From positions 1 to 64,000 of the forward strand of contig DATGLP010000019.1 of NCBI GenBank assembly GCA_035294085.1: DNA of 64,000 nt, written 5' to 3'. Below, in pieces: positions 15,423-22,658 of the stretch (positions are counted from its first letter, which is position 1; the number at the start of each line of letters is the position of its first letter). Under the pieces are notes generated by a model. It saw only the letters and a list, made by a program, of their open reading frames with translations, did not search any database and was not told where the DNA came from. This DNA is from Acidimicrobiales bacterium (GTDB taxonomy: Bacteria; Actinomycetota; Acidimicrobiia; Acidimicrobiales; Bog-793). Made by a program: the position numbers and the translations under genes.

Positions 15423-16472
15423 ATGGAGCGAGACAAGGCGCTCGAGGCGGCGCTCGGCCAGATCGAGCGGCAGTTCGGCAAGGGCTCGGTCATGCGCATG
15501 GGCGAGCACCTCTCGATGGCGATCGAGTCGATCTCGACCGGGGCGATGTCGCTCGACCTCGCGCTCGGCGTGGGCGGCCTGCCGCGTGGCCGGATCGTCG
15601 AGGTGTACGGCCCCGAGTCCTCGGGGAAGTCGACCCTCGCCCTCCACGTGGTGGCGGAGGCGCAGCGGAACGGCGGCATCTGCGCCTACATCGACGCAGA
15701 GCACGCCATGGACCCGGTCTACGCGAAGGCCATCGGCGTCGACATCGACGAGCTGCTCATCTCCCAGCCGGACACCGGTGAGCAGGCGCTCGAGATCGCC
15801 GAGCTGCTGGTGCGCTCGGGCGCGATCGACGTCCTCGTGGTGGACTCGGTGGCCGCGCTGACGCCACGTGCCGAGATCGAAGGCGAGATGGGGGACAGCC
15901 ACGTCGGCCTGCAGGCGAGGCTGATGTCCCAGGCGTTGCGCAAGCTGACCGCCGCGCTGTCGAAGTCGAAGACGATCGCGCTGTTCATCAACCAGCTCCG
16001 GGAGAAGATCGGCGTCGTCTACGGCTCGCCGGAGGTGACCCCGGGTGGCCGGGCCCTCAAGTTCTACGCCTCGGTGCGCCTCGAGATCCGCCGAGCCGAG
16101 CAGATCAAGGACGGCACCGAGGTCATCGGGAGCAGGACGCGGGTGAAGATCGTGAAGAACAAGTGCGCCCCGCCCTTCCGCCAGGCGGAGTTCGACATCA
16201 TGTACGGCAAGGGGATCAGCCGCGAGGGCTCGATCCTCGACGTCGCCGTCGACCTCGGCATCGTGAAGAAGTCCGGCGCCTGGTACACGTACGAGGGTGA
16301 GCAGCTCGGGCAGGGACGCGAGAACGCGAAGCAGTTCCTGCGCGAGACCCCGGAGCTGATGGTCGACCTGGACCAGCGGATCCGCAGGGAGGTAGCCGAC
16401 AAGCTCGGTATCGACGTCCCCCTCGGGGCCGGAATCGGTGACGACGAGCCGATCACCCTCGCCGAGGACTGA
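15423..16472 (+). CDS. recA: Recombinase RecA
   Basis: 349 aa. Polymerises on single-stranded DNA, drives strand exchange and triggers LexA self-cleavage. Walker [10 protein letters not shown], then [18 protein letters not shown], Walker B-like [23 protein letters not shown]2 loop [21 protein letters not shown], and C-terminal [21 protein letters not shown] are all canonical. ATG 15423 follows GCGAGGGGA, a good ribosome binding site; an in-frame GTG at 15330 would add 31 atypical residues. Controlled by the SOS box at 15293. No recX follows; the next gene converges eight bases away. Confidence 0.98.
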   Translation: MERDKALEAALGQIERQFGKGSVMRMGEHLSMAIESISTGAMSLDLALGVGGLPRGRIVEVYGPESSGKSTLALHVVAEAQRNGGICAYIDAEHAMDPVYAKAIGVDIDELLISQPDTGEQALEIAELLVRSGAIDVLVVDSVAALTPRAEIEGEMGDSHVGLQARLMSQALRKLTAALSKSKTIALFINQLREKIGVVYGSPEVTPGGRALKFYASVRLEIRRAEQIKDGTEVIGSRTRVKIVKNKCAPPFRQAEFDIMYGKGISREGSILDVAVDLGIVKKSGAWYTYEGEQLGQGRENAKQFLRETPELMVDLDQRIRREVADKLGIDVPLGAGIGDDEPITLAED

Positions 16473-16480
16473 TCCGATCC

Positions 16481-17083
16481 TCAGCGCGGGATCGAGGTGT
16501 GCTTGAACTCGTTGAGCTCGGTGTGTGACGTGAGCAGGTCGAGCACCCGATCGATCGTGGCGCGGGCCTCCTCCCCGCTGCGCGGACGGCTGAGCAGGCG
16601 GACGAACGCCGCCTGCTCGCCGGCGATGAAGGTCGGCACGCCGAAGACCGCGTGCGAGGCCACGAGGCCTCGGTGCTCCGTCGCGAGCAGGTCGTAGGGC
16701 CAACCCGCGTCGAGCTCCGCGAAGACGGCGTCAGCGTCCGCTCCCCCCTCCTTCAGCGCGGCGCGAGCCGTCTCCTCCTCGCGCAGGTCGCGGCCGTGCT
16801 CGTGGCGCGCCACGAAGAAGGCGGTGTGGACCGCGAGGAAACGGTCCGGAAAGCGCTCGCGCACGACGAGGGCCGCCGCCTGCGCCACGAGCTCGTTGCG
16901 CTTGCTCGGGTCGTCGAAGACGCTCAGGCCGCCTTCGGGGACGTGCACCTCGGGCAGGCTGAAGGCCCGGAAGGTGACCTCGTAGGGCGCTCCGGCCCGC
17001 ATCGCGGCGACGACGTGCTCGCTGGCATTGCGCGCGAATGGGCAGCGGTAGTCGAATGCAACGGAGAACGAGCGAGTGGTCAT
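16481..17083 (-). CDS. DsbA-family (FrnE-like) oxidoreductase-fold protein
   Basis: 200 aa thioredoxin-fold protein of the DsbA/FrnE/HCCA isomerase group. The N-terminal strand SVAFDYRCPFARNASEHV carries the active-site position, but it reads CPFA, so only one cysteine (C14) of the usual CxxC is present. Helical insertion around residues 60-150 and the cis-proline segment GVPTFIAGEQA (about 167-177) are as expected. A single-cysteine form suggests a glutathione-S-transferase-like, isomerase or mycothiol-dependent role rather than disulfide formation. ATG 17083 overlaps head-on with the start of the GNAT gene. Confidence 0.8.
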   Translation of the reverse strand: MTTRSFSVAFDYRCPFARNASEHVVAAMRAGAPYEVTFRAFSLPEVHVPEGGLSVFDDPSKRNELVAQAAALVVRERFPDRFLAVHTAFFVARHEHGRDLREEETARAALKEGGADADAVFAELDAGWPYDLLATEHRGLVASHAVFGVPTFIAGEQAAFVRLLSRPRSGEEARATIDRVLDLLTSHTELNEFKHTSIPR

Positions 17084-17720
17084 GCAACGATCAACTCCGG
17101 CACCCGCCGAGAGATTCCCCGCGGCGTCCGGCGTGCGGCGGGCCCGTCCCGGCGACGTCGCGCCGATCGCCGCGTCCTTGGCCCGGGCGTTCGCGCACGA
17201 CCCGGTCGCGTGCTACCTCTTCCCCGCCGCGGCGCGTCGCGAGGCCAGCCTGCGCCGATTCTTCGCGCTGCAGCTTCGGCACCACTACCTGCCCCGCGGC
17301 GAGGTCTTCACGACCGCCGAGCGAGACGCGGCCGCCCTGTGGATGCCGCCGAGCGCGGCGCCGCCGGACCTGGCCCGGCAGCTGGCCGACGTCCTCCTCC
17401 TCGCCCCCGTGCTGCGAGGGCGGCTGCTCGCTGCCCGCCAGCTGGCGCGGCTGCTGGCCGCGCACCACCCCGAAGCCCGTCACTACTACCTCGGGACGCT
17501 CGGGACCGACCCGCGCCGCCAGGGCGAAGGTCGTGGCTCGGCGCTGCTGCAGCCGGTGCTCGAGGCCTGCGATCGCTCGGGGACCGAGGCCTACCTCGAG
17601 TGCTCTCGTGCCGGAACCGTCCCCTTCTACGTCCGCCACGGCTTCCGCGTCACGGCGCAGGTGACGGCGCCGGCGGGCGGCCCGACGCTGTGGCTGATGG
17701 CACGCCGGCCACGGGCCTGA
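17082..17720 (+). CDS. GNAT-family N-acetyltransferase
   Basis: 212 aa. GNAT fold: N-terminal VRRARPGDVAPIAASLARAF, acetyl-CoA-binding motif YLGTLGTDPRRQGEGRGSALLQPVL and C-terminal AYLECSRAGTVPFYVRHGF. Substrate unknown; the shape resembles actinobacterial puromycin N-acetyltransferase-like proteins, with a small-molecule rather than protein target likely. The start is uncertain: ATG 17082 (whose codon shares bases with the divergent DsbA-like start), GTG 17076 or GTG 17133. Its last 71 bases overlap the convergent LysR gene. Confidence 0.8.
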   Translation: MQRSTPAPAERFPAASGVRRARPGDVAPIAASLARAFAHDPVACYLFPAAARREASLRRFFALQLRHHYLPRGEVFTTAERDAAALWMPPSAAPPDLARQLADVLLLAPVLRGRLLAARQLARLLAAHHPEARHYYLGTLGTDPRRQGEGRGSALLQPVLEACDRSGTEAYLECSRAGTVPFYVRHGFRVTAQVTAPAGGPTLWLMARRPRA

Positions 17721-18672
17721 GCCCGACCGCGGGCGGCTCGTGCCGGGCGCGCCCGACCTCGGTTGGGATCGGTCGGACGCCGGGTGGGGTGCGGCCCGGG
17801 TCGAGGACGACCTCGGTCAGGATGTCGAGCACCGCGCGCACGGGCGCGCCGGGCATGCCGCGGCGGCGCTGGGCGAAGCCGACGAGGCGCGGGGCGAGGC
17901 CCTCCACGGGAACGAGCGTCCAGCGCTCGCGCAGGCCCGGTGTCATCGCGCCGGAGGGAAGGATCGAGAAGCCGGAGCCCTCGAAGGTGAGCGAGGCGAT
18001 CAGCCGGAGGCTGTCCATCTCGGCTCGCGGTCGGAGGGTGACGCCGGCGGCGCGAGTGAGGGCGTCGAGGTCGTCCCGGTAGGCGCTGCCCCGCGTCGGC
18101 AGCAGCAGGGGCAGGCGAGCGAGGTCGGCGAGGCTGACTCGATCGGCCGCGGCGAGAGGGTGGTCGCTCGGCAGGACGAGGCCGAGGTCCTCCTCGAAGA
18201 GCGGCACCGTGCGCACCTCGGTACCCGAGGCGGGCAGGGCCAGCACGCCGATGTCGACCTGCCCGCTCGCCAGCTGGCTGTCGAGGCCGAGCGTCGTCGC
18301 CTCGATGAAGACGAGGTGGAGGTGAGGGTGGCGGAGAGGGACGAGGTCGAGCAGCCCGGGCACGAGCCAGCGAGCAGCGGTCCCGATGGCGCCGAGGCGC
18401 ACGGTTCCGATGACCTCGTGGCTCAGGGCCGTGACGTCCGAGCTCATCGCGTCGAGCTCGCCGATCACGCGGCGCGCTCGCGCGACGACGAGCTCGCCCG
18501 CCTCGGTGAGCTCGCCGGTGGCGCGATCGACGAGCGAGGTTCCGAGCTCTACCTCGAGCTTCTTCACGTGCGTCGAGATGTTCGACTGGACCGTGGCGAG
18601 GGCGTCAGCGGCTGCAGAGAACGACCCGTGCTCCGCGATGGCGACGATGGCGTTCAGCTGCCGGAGGTCCAT
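17650..18672 (-). CDS. LysR-family transcriptional regulator
   Basis: 340 aa. N-terminal winged helix-turn-helix MDLRQLNAIVAIAEHGSFSA followed by ATVQSNISTHVKKLEVELGT, then a periplasmic-binding-like effector domain (GTVRLGAIGTAARWLVPGLL; QVDIGVLALP). The last 45 residues are a proline/alanine-rich tail that overlaps the GNAT gene and is not part of the fold. ATG 18672 is the family start, although the frame is open 17 codons upstream. The upstream region carries GATAGCAAATATC and, divergently, the promoter of a 6C RNA; LysR regulators often control such divergent neighbours. Confidence 0.92.
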   Translation of the reverse strand: MDLRQLNAIVAIAEHGSFSAAADALATVQSNISTHVKKLEVELGTSLVDRATGELTEAGELVVARARRVIGELDAMSSDVTALSHEVIGTVRLGAIGTAARWLVPGLLDLVPLRHPHLHLVFIEATTLGLDSQLASGQVDIGVLALPASGTEVRTVPLFEEDLGLVLPSDHPLAAADRVSLADLARLPLLLPTRGSAYRDDLDALTRAAGVTLRPRAEMDSLRLIASLTFEGSGFSILPSGAMTPGLRERWTLVPVEGLAPRLVGFAQRRRGMPGAPVRAVLDILTEVVLDPGRTPPGVRPIPTEVGRARHEPPAVGLRPVAGVPSATASGRPPAPSPAP

Positions 18673-18682
18673 CGCTAAAGAC

Positions 18683-18695
18683 GATAGCAAATATC
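18683..18695. promoter_or_regulatory. Possible LysR-type binding site
   Basis: GATAGCAAATATC, an A+T-rich interrupted palindrome (GATA / TATC) with the T-N11-A character of LysR boxes, in the LysR / 6C RNA divergent region. Unusually A+T-rich for this genome. Confidence 0.35.
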
Positions 18696-18707
18696 TACCG
18701 AAACTGT

Positions 18708-18736
18708 TTGACTGATGGGCCACCAGGGCAGATACT
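18708..18736 (+). promoter_or_regulatory. Sigma-70-type promoter of 6C RNA
   Basis: TTGACT (18708-18713), a 17-base spacer, and GATACT (18731-18736). It is the best two-box promoter in the window; transcription would begin near 18743. Confidence 0.75.
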
Positions 18737-18742
18737 GGTGTC

Positions 18743-18828
18743 AGACCGCAGGCGACATCGGATCCCCCCTCCGATACCTGGCGGGATGACAGGAAGGAGC
18801 CGGATCCCCCCTCCGGCTCCTTCTTCGC
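18743..18828 (+). ncRNA. 6C RNA
   Basis: Two consecutive hairpins, each with a loop of T followed by six cytosines: stem ATCGGA/TCCGAT (18757-18775) and stem AAGGAGCCGGA/TCCGGCTCCTT (18794-18822). This is the definition of the actinobacterial 6C RNA motif, a small regulatory RNA known from Streptomyces and mycobacteria whose C-rich loops are thought to pair with G-rich ribosome binding sites of target mRNAs. A strong promoter precedes it, and the second hairpin with TTCTT doubles as terminator. The 5' end is estimated from the promoter. It is divergent from a LysR gene. Confidence 0.88.
18794..18825 (+). terminator. Terminator hairpin of 6C RNA
   Basis: 11-bp perfect stem with a 7-base loop followed by CTT. 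It can also serve the plsC transcript arriving from the other strand. Confidence 0.7.
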
Positions 18829-18883
18829 GTCTCGGACCGGAACCTAGCCGTCGCGGACCAGGGCGTGTCAAGCCGTGGCTCGA

Positions 18884-19804
18884 TCACCAGGGCTTGGCCG
18901 ACCCGCGGGGCTGTCTCGGCCGGTCGCGGCGCGCGCTCTCTGCGAGCGCCCAGGCGCGCCGCCACGCAGCGGCCTGCGGTCCGCGGAACGCCGGGGTCGT
19001 GCCGCGCGCGGCGCGCCGACGTGCCGACCACCAGTCGCTCTCGGCCTCGTCCGCCAGCGCCGCGACGGCCGCCTCGATGCGTGCCGCGAAGCGCCGGGCG
19101 TCCTCCTCACGGCCGCCTGGTGTCGGGGCGAGCGGCGAGAGCGGGGACCCGAAGCGGACCTCGACCGTTCCTGGACGCAGCGTGCCCCGGCCCTTGGGCA
19201 GGAGCGGTCGCACCCCCTTCAGGTGGATCGGGACGACGGGCACGCCGCAGCGCTTCGCGAGGTAGGCAGCGCCGCCGCGGAACTCCTGGCCCCAGCCGTC
19301 GGGGCTGCGACCTCCCTCCGGGAAGATGACGAGGCTCCAGCCCTCGCCGAGCAGCTCGGCGGCGAGGTCGGCGCTCCTGCGGTTCACCTTCGTGCGCTCC
19401 ATCGGGATGGTCCCGAGCAGCAGCGGCCACAGGCGTGCCTTCCAGGCCCGGTCGAAGAAGTAGTCGGCGGCCGCTGCCACGACGGCGCGATGGCGGAAGC
19501 GGGCCGGGAGCGCGCTGAGCACGATCGCGGTGTCGAGGTGGCTCGTGTGGTTCGCGGCGAAGATGACCGGGGCGCGCAGCGCCGCGAGGTGCTCGCTGCC
19601 GAGGACCTTCGGTCGGGTCGCGAGGTAGGTGAGGGGACGGGTCACGTTGTCGAGGAGGAGCGCGCGAACGAACCGAGCTGGCGGGCGGCGGCTCCACGCG
19701 GTGTCGTAGTCGACGCCGAGGTCGCGGCGCACGGGCGGGCGGGGCACGGTGCCGGGCCACGGGGGCCGGCGCACCACCGCCTCGACGCGGGCGGGGACGC
19801 GCAT
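18884..19804 (-). CDS. 1-acyl-sn-glycerol-3-phosphate acyltransferase (PlsC family)
   Basis: 306 aa. PlsC-type acyltransferase: motif I NHTSHLDTA (HX4D), motif II region GTIPMERTKVNRRS, motif III VIFPEGGRSPDGWGQ and motif IV VPVVPIHLKG. It transfers an acyl chain to a lysolipid or related alcohol at the membrane. Longer N- and C-terminal extensions than classical PlsC. ATG 19804 lies two bases after the LarA-like stop, last in the five-gene operon starting at 25724. Its company (reductase, alcohol dehydrogenase) suggests a specialised lipid, not general phosphatidate synthesis. Confidence 0.88.
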   Translation of the reverse strand: MRVPARVEAVVRRPPWPGTVPRPPVRRDLGVDYDTAWSRRPPARFVRALLLDNVTRPLTYLATRPKVLGSEHLAALRAPVIFAANHTSHLDTAIVLSALPARFRHRAVVAAAADYFFDRAWKARLWPLLLGTIPMERTKVNRRSADLAAELLGEGWSLVIFPEGGRSPDGWGQEFRGGAAYLAKRCGVPVVPIHLKGVRPLLPKGRGTLRPGTVEVRFGSPLSPLAPTPGGREEDARRFAARIEAAVAALADEAESDWWSARRRAARGTTPAFRGPQAAAWRRAWALAESARRDRPRQPRGSAKPW

Positions 19805-19806
19805 GG

Positions 19807-21396
19807 TCACGTCACGTCGGCGAGGAAGAGCGGCGGCAGGTGCAGGTGGGTGATCGAGGGGTCGCGCCCGACGACGTCCTCCGCCATCTCGAGCGCGTCG
19901 GCGAGCGTGCTCGCGGGCTTGAAGCCCAGGCGGCGGACTGCCCGGCGGTCCCCGCCGACGACGATGACCTGCCCGAGGTGCTCGAGCGCGTGCGCGCACC
20001 AGTACCACATGTAGAAGGGGTGGACCCCGTGGTAGGCGTAGGACGTCCGGTACAGGTGGATGTACCACTCGTCGCGGGCGTAGGACTCCTCGAACTTCGA
20101 CTCGATCTCGAGCGGATCGGTCGTCTCGGCTAGCACCTGCTCGAAGAAGTCGATGTAGCTCGGGTGGTGCACCGGGTGGAACGCCCACGGGGTCGGGTGC
20201 GACAGGATGGCCACCCCGCCCTCGCGCACGACGGGGCGGTTGCGGTAGAGGTTGAAGAAGTACCCGAGGCCGAGGCAGGCGACGAGGATCGGGTTCATGA
20301 TCGAGTTGACGTTGTAGGGGCAGATGTAGGGGAGCCCCATAGTGACGACGTCGGTCTGGCCGCTGACGGGCACGAGCTGCTGGGCGTGGACGTTGGCGAG
20401 GGTCCGCTCGTGCACCGCCTCGACCTCGCCGGCCTGCACGGACGCGAGGGCGTGCGGGGCCCGGATCGCCTGGAAGATCTGACGGGCGAGCGCGGGAGGG
20501 GTCCGGTCGAGCGCCGCCTTCGTCGCGCTGAAGCCGGCACGGTCCACGAAGCGCCACTCCCACTCCCGTCGCTGGAGGAAGCCGAACTGCGCGGGGAACG
20601 TGTCGGTGTTGAGCGTCGTCTCGATCTGGAAGACGCGAACGCCGGCCTGCTTGATCAGACGGCCCATTCGCCAGTTCGAGTGGTGCAGCTCGGAACGGTG
20701 GAGGTCCATGAAGGAGCGGCTGTGCTGCATCGTCCGGACGTTGTGGTGGTGGCGCAGCGACCGGTAGCTGGCGAGCCCGGTGGCGACCGACTTGTGGCCG
20801 CCGTCCATCGCGACGAGGTTGATGTTGACGTACACGAGGAGGTCGCTCTCCGCGGCGCGCCGGTTGATCTCGACGTCCTCGCCCGCCTCGGTCGTGCCGA
20901 GGTGCACGAGGTTCGCCGGGTCCTCGGCGTCGTGCTGCAGGAGCAGGCCGTTCGGGGCGAACGCGTCGAAGATGCGGCTGCCGAGCGCGTGGCGGAGCTC
21001 GTCGTCGGTCATGCGCCGGTGCAGTGCGAGCGCGGCGATGAGGACGACGTCGTCGACGCCGGCCGCTGCCGCCTGGTCGAGGACCGCCTCGATGACGAGC
21101 TGGCGCACGTCCGGCGCCCGCATCGGGGGGAGCGGGAGCGAGACGTCGTCGAAGGCGATCGTGAGGCGCATCCCGGGGTGCAGGAGGGCGGACAGCGGGG
21201 GGGAGTCGCCGAGCGGGTGCTCGAGCGCCTCCCGGATCGCGGCGGCTGGGTCGCGCAGGGGGGCGACGGGCTCGGGCGGGTAGATGACCCGCGAGCCGAC
21301 GGGGAGGCGCTCGAGGCGGAAGCCCTCCCCGTGCCAGAACAGCACGGGGGGCGTCGAGCGGTCGACCTCGAGGACGAACCCCGGCCTCGGGCTCAC
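19807..21396 (-). CDS. LarA-like (lactate racemase domain, DUF2088) protein
   Basis: 529 aa. The N-terminal half follows the LarA pattern: LTIAFDDVSLPLPPMRAPDV, DDVVLIAALALHRRMTDDEL, LGTTEAGEDVEINRRAAESD, and a histidine-bearing MDGGHKSVATG segment corresponding to the metal-pincer region. LarA enzymes are racemases/epimerases using a nickel-pincer nucleotide made by LarB, LarC and LarE, none of which is in the window. The C-terminal half (VVTMGLPYICPYNVNSIMN, then FHPVHHPSYIDFFEQVL) has several histidines. Substrate unknown. GTG 21396 overlaps the alcohol dehydrogenase stop (GTGA). Confidence 0.75.
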   Translation of the reverse strand: MSPRPGFVLEVDRSTPPVLFWHGEGFRLERLPVGSRVIYPPEPVAPLRDPAAAIREALEHPLGDSPPLSALLHPGMRLTIAFDDVSLPLPPMRAPDVRQLVIEAVLDQAAAAGVDDVVLIAALALHRRMTDDELRHALGSRIFDAFAPNGLLLQHDAEDPANLVHLGTTEAGEDVEINRRAAESDLLVYVNINLVAMDGGHKSVATGLASYRSLRHHHNVRTMQHSRSFMDLHRSELHHSNWRMGRLIKQAGVRVFQIETTLNTDTFPAQFGFLQRREWEWRFVDRAGFSATKAALDRTPPALARQIFQAIRAPHALASVQAGEVEAVHERTLANVHAQQLVPVSGQTDVVTMGLPYICPYNVNSIMNPILVACLGLGYFFNLYRNRPVVREGGVAILSHPTPWAFHPVHHPSYIDFFEQVLAETTDPLEIESKFEESYARDEWYIHLYRTSYAYHGVHPFYMWYWCAHALEHLGQVIVVGGDRRAVRRLGFKPASTLADALEMAEDVVGRDPSITHLHLPPLFLADVT

Positions 21397-22658
21397 GTCC
21401 TGCCCTCTCCTTCCTCGGTGCCGATCGGGTCGGCGGTCGCGCTCCACCATCTCGTCGCCGCGTCGCGCCGCAGGTCGAACGCGACCTTCACCGCGCCGCG
21501 CCGACCGGCGTTCGCCGCGTGGCGAATGGCCTCCTCGTAGCGCTCAAGAGGGTAGCGGGCCGAGACGAGGCGGCCGAGGTCTGCCGCCTCGACGAGCTCG
21601 AGCGCGAGCTGGAAGGTGGGGCGCTCGTCGCCGGCCAGCTGCTCGGTGCCGTAGGCGTAGGTGCCCGAGAGCGTCACCTCGCGCTGCCACAGCGGCGCGA
21701 GGTCGACGTGCACCGACCCCGGCATGCCGACGAGGACGATGCGCCCCCCGGGCCGGACGACGGCGAGGCAGGCCGCGATCGACTCCGCGCTCGCCACGCA
21801 GTCGAGGACGACGTCCGCCCCGCCGGCGAGTCGCCGGACGCCACCGCTGCGACCGGCGAGGGCGAGGGAACCGGTGGACCGGCGGACCGCTCGGGCCAGC
21901 TCGCCGGGCTCGACGACGGCATCGGCGCCGAGCTGGTCGGCGAGCGAGCGCTGCACGGGGTGCTTGGCCACCGCGAGGAGGCTGGCGGGCAGGCTGAGCT
22001 GCCGGAGCGCTGCGACCGTGAGCAGGCCAAGCGTCCCCGCTCCGAGGACGACGACGTGCTCGCCCGGGGCGACGCGCGCGGCGAGCGCGGCGTGGATGGC
22101 ACACGCGGTCGGCTCGACGAGCACGGCGTCCTCGTCGCTCAGGTGGTCCGGCACGAGGTGGAGCTGGCTCTCGTGGGCGACGAGCTCCTCGGACCACCCG
22201 CCCCCGGTGTCGGCGCAGTACCCGGTCTGCAGGCCCGGCCGCAGGTGGCCGAACGCGATCCGCTCGCAGCGGCCTCGTCGTCCCGCGGCGCAGGCGCGGC
22301 ACGGCGGGTCGAGGCCGCGGACGACGCAGGACAGGACCGGCTCGAGGACGACGCGGCGGCCCGCGTCCGGACCGTCGAGGAGGTCGGCGACGACCTCGTG
22401 GCCGGGCACGAACGGGAAGCTGACGATCGGTTCGAAGTAGCGCGAGCTCGCGCCGTCGAGTGTCGTGAGGTCCGAGCCGCAGATGCCCGCGAGCCGTGGC
22501 CGCAGCCGCCGCCAGGAAGGTCCGAGCGGGCGCGGGGGGTCGACGTCGGCGAGCCGCAGCGGACCGATCCCGATGCCAGCTCCGGCGCCGGCGAGCGCAG
22601 CAGCGGCGCGTGCCGCGGCGAAGCGGTGGACGTGTCGTTCGACGAGGAGGGCCTTCAT
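21393..22658 (-). CDS. Zinc-containing alcohol dehydrogenase family protein
   Basis: 421 aa medium-chain dehydrogenase/reductase. Catalytic zinc ligands in LAGICGSD and PGHEVVADL; structural-zinc cysteines in CVVRGLDPPCRACAAGRRGRC; Rossmann segment VVVLGAGTLGLLTVAAL; VRPGGRIVLVGMPG. Residues 1-50 include an alanine/glycine-rich insertion unusual for the family. Likely oxidises or reduces an alcohol/aldehyde intermediate of the operon. ATG 22658 overlaps the reductase/HAD stop by four bases (ATGA). Confidence 0.88.
   Translation of the reverse strand: MKALLVERHVHRFAAARAAAALAGAGAGIGIGPLRLADVDPPRPLGPSWRRLRPRLAGICGSDLTTLDGASSRYFEPIVSFPFVPGHEVVADLLDGPDAGRRVVLEPVLSCVVRGLDPPCRACAAGRRGRCERIAFGHLRPGLQTGYCADTGGGWSEELVAHESQLHLVPDHLSDEDAVLVEPTACAIHAALAARVAPGEHVVVLGAGTLGLLTVAALRQLSLPASLLAVAKHPVQRSLADQLGADAVVEPGELARAVRRSTGSLALAGRSGGVRRLAGGADVVLDCVASAESIAACLAVVRPGGRIVLVGMPGSVHVDLAPLWQREVTLSGTYAYGTEQLAGDERPTFQLALELVEAADLGRLVSARYPLERYEEAIRHAANAGRRGAVKVAFDLRRDAATRWWSATADPIGTEEGEGRT

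Noticed and set aside
18743-18828. Guanidine-II (mini-ykkC) riboswitch
   Set aside because: That motif also has two hairpins but with ACGR loops; these loops are T plus six C, and no target gene follows on the plus strand.
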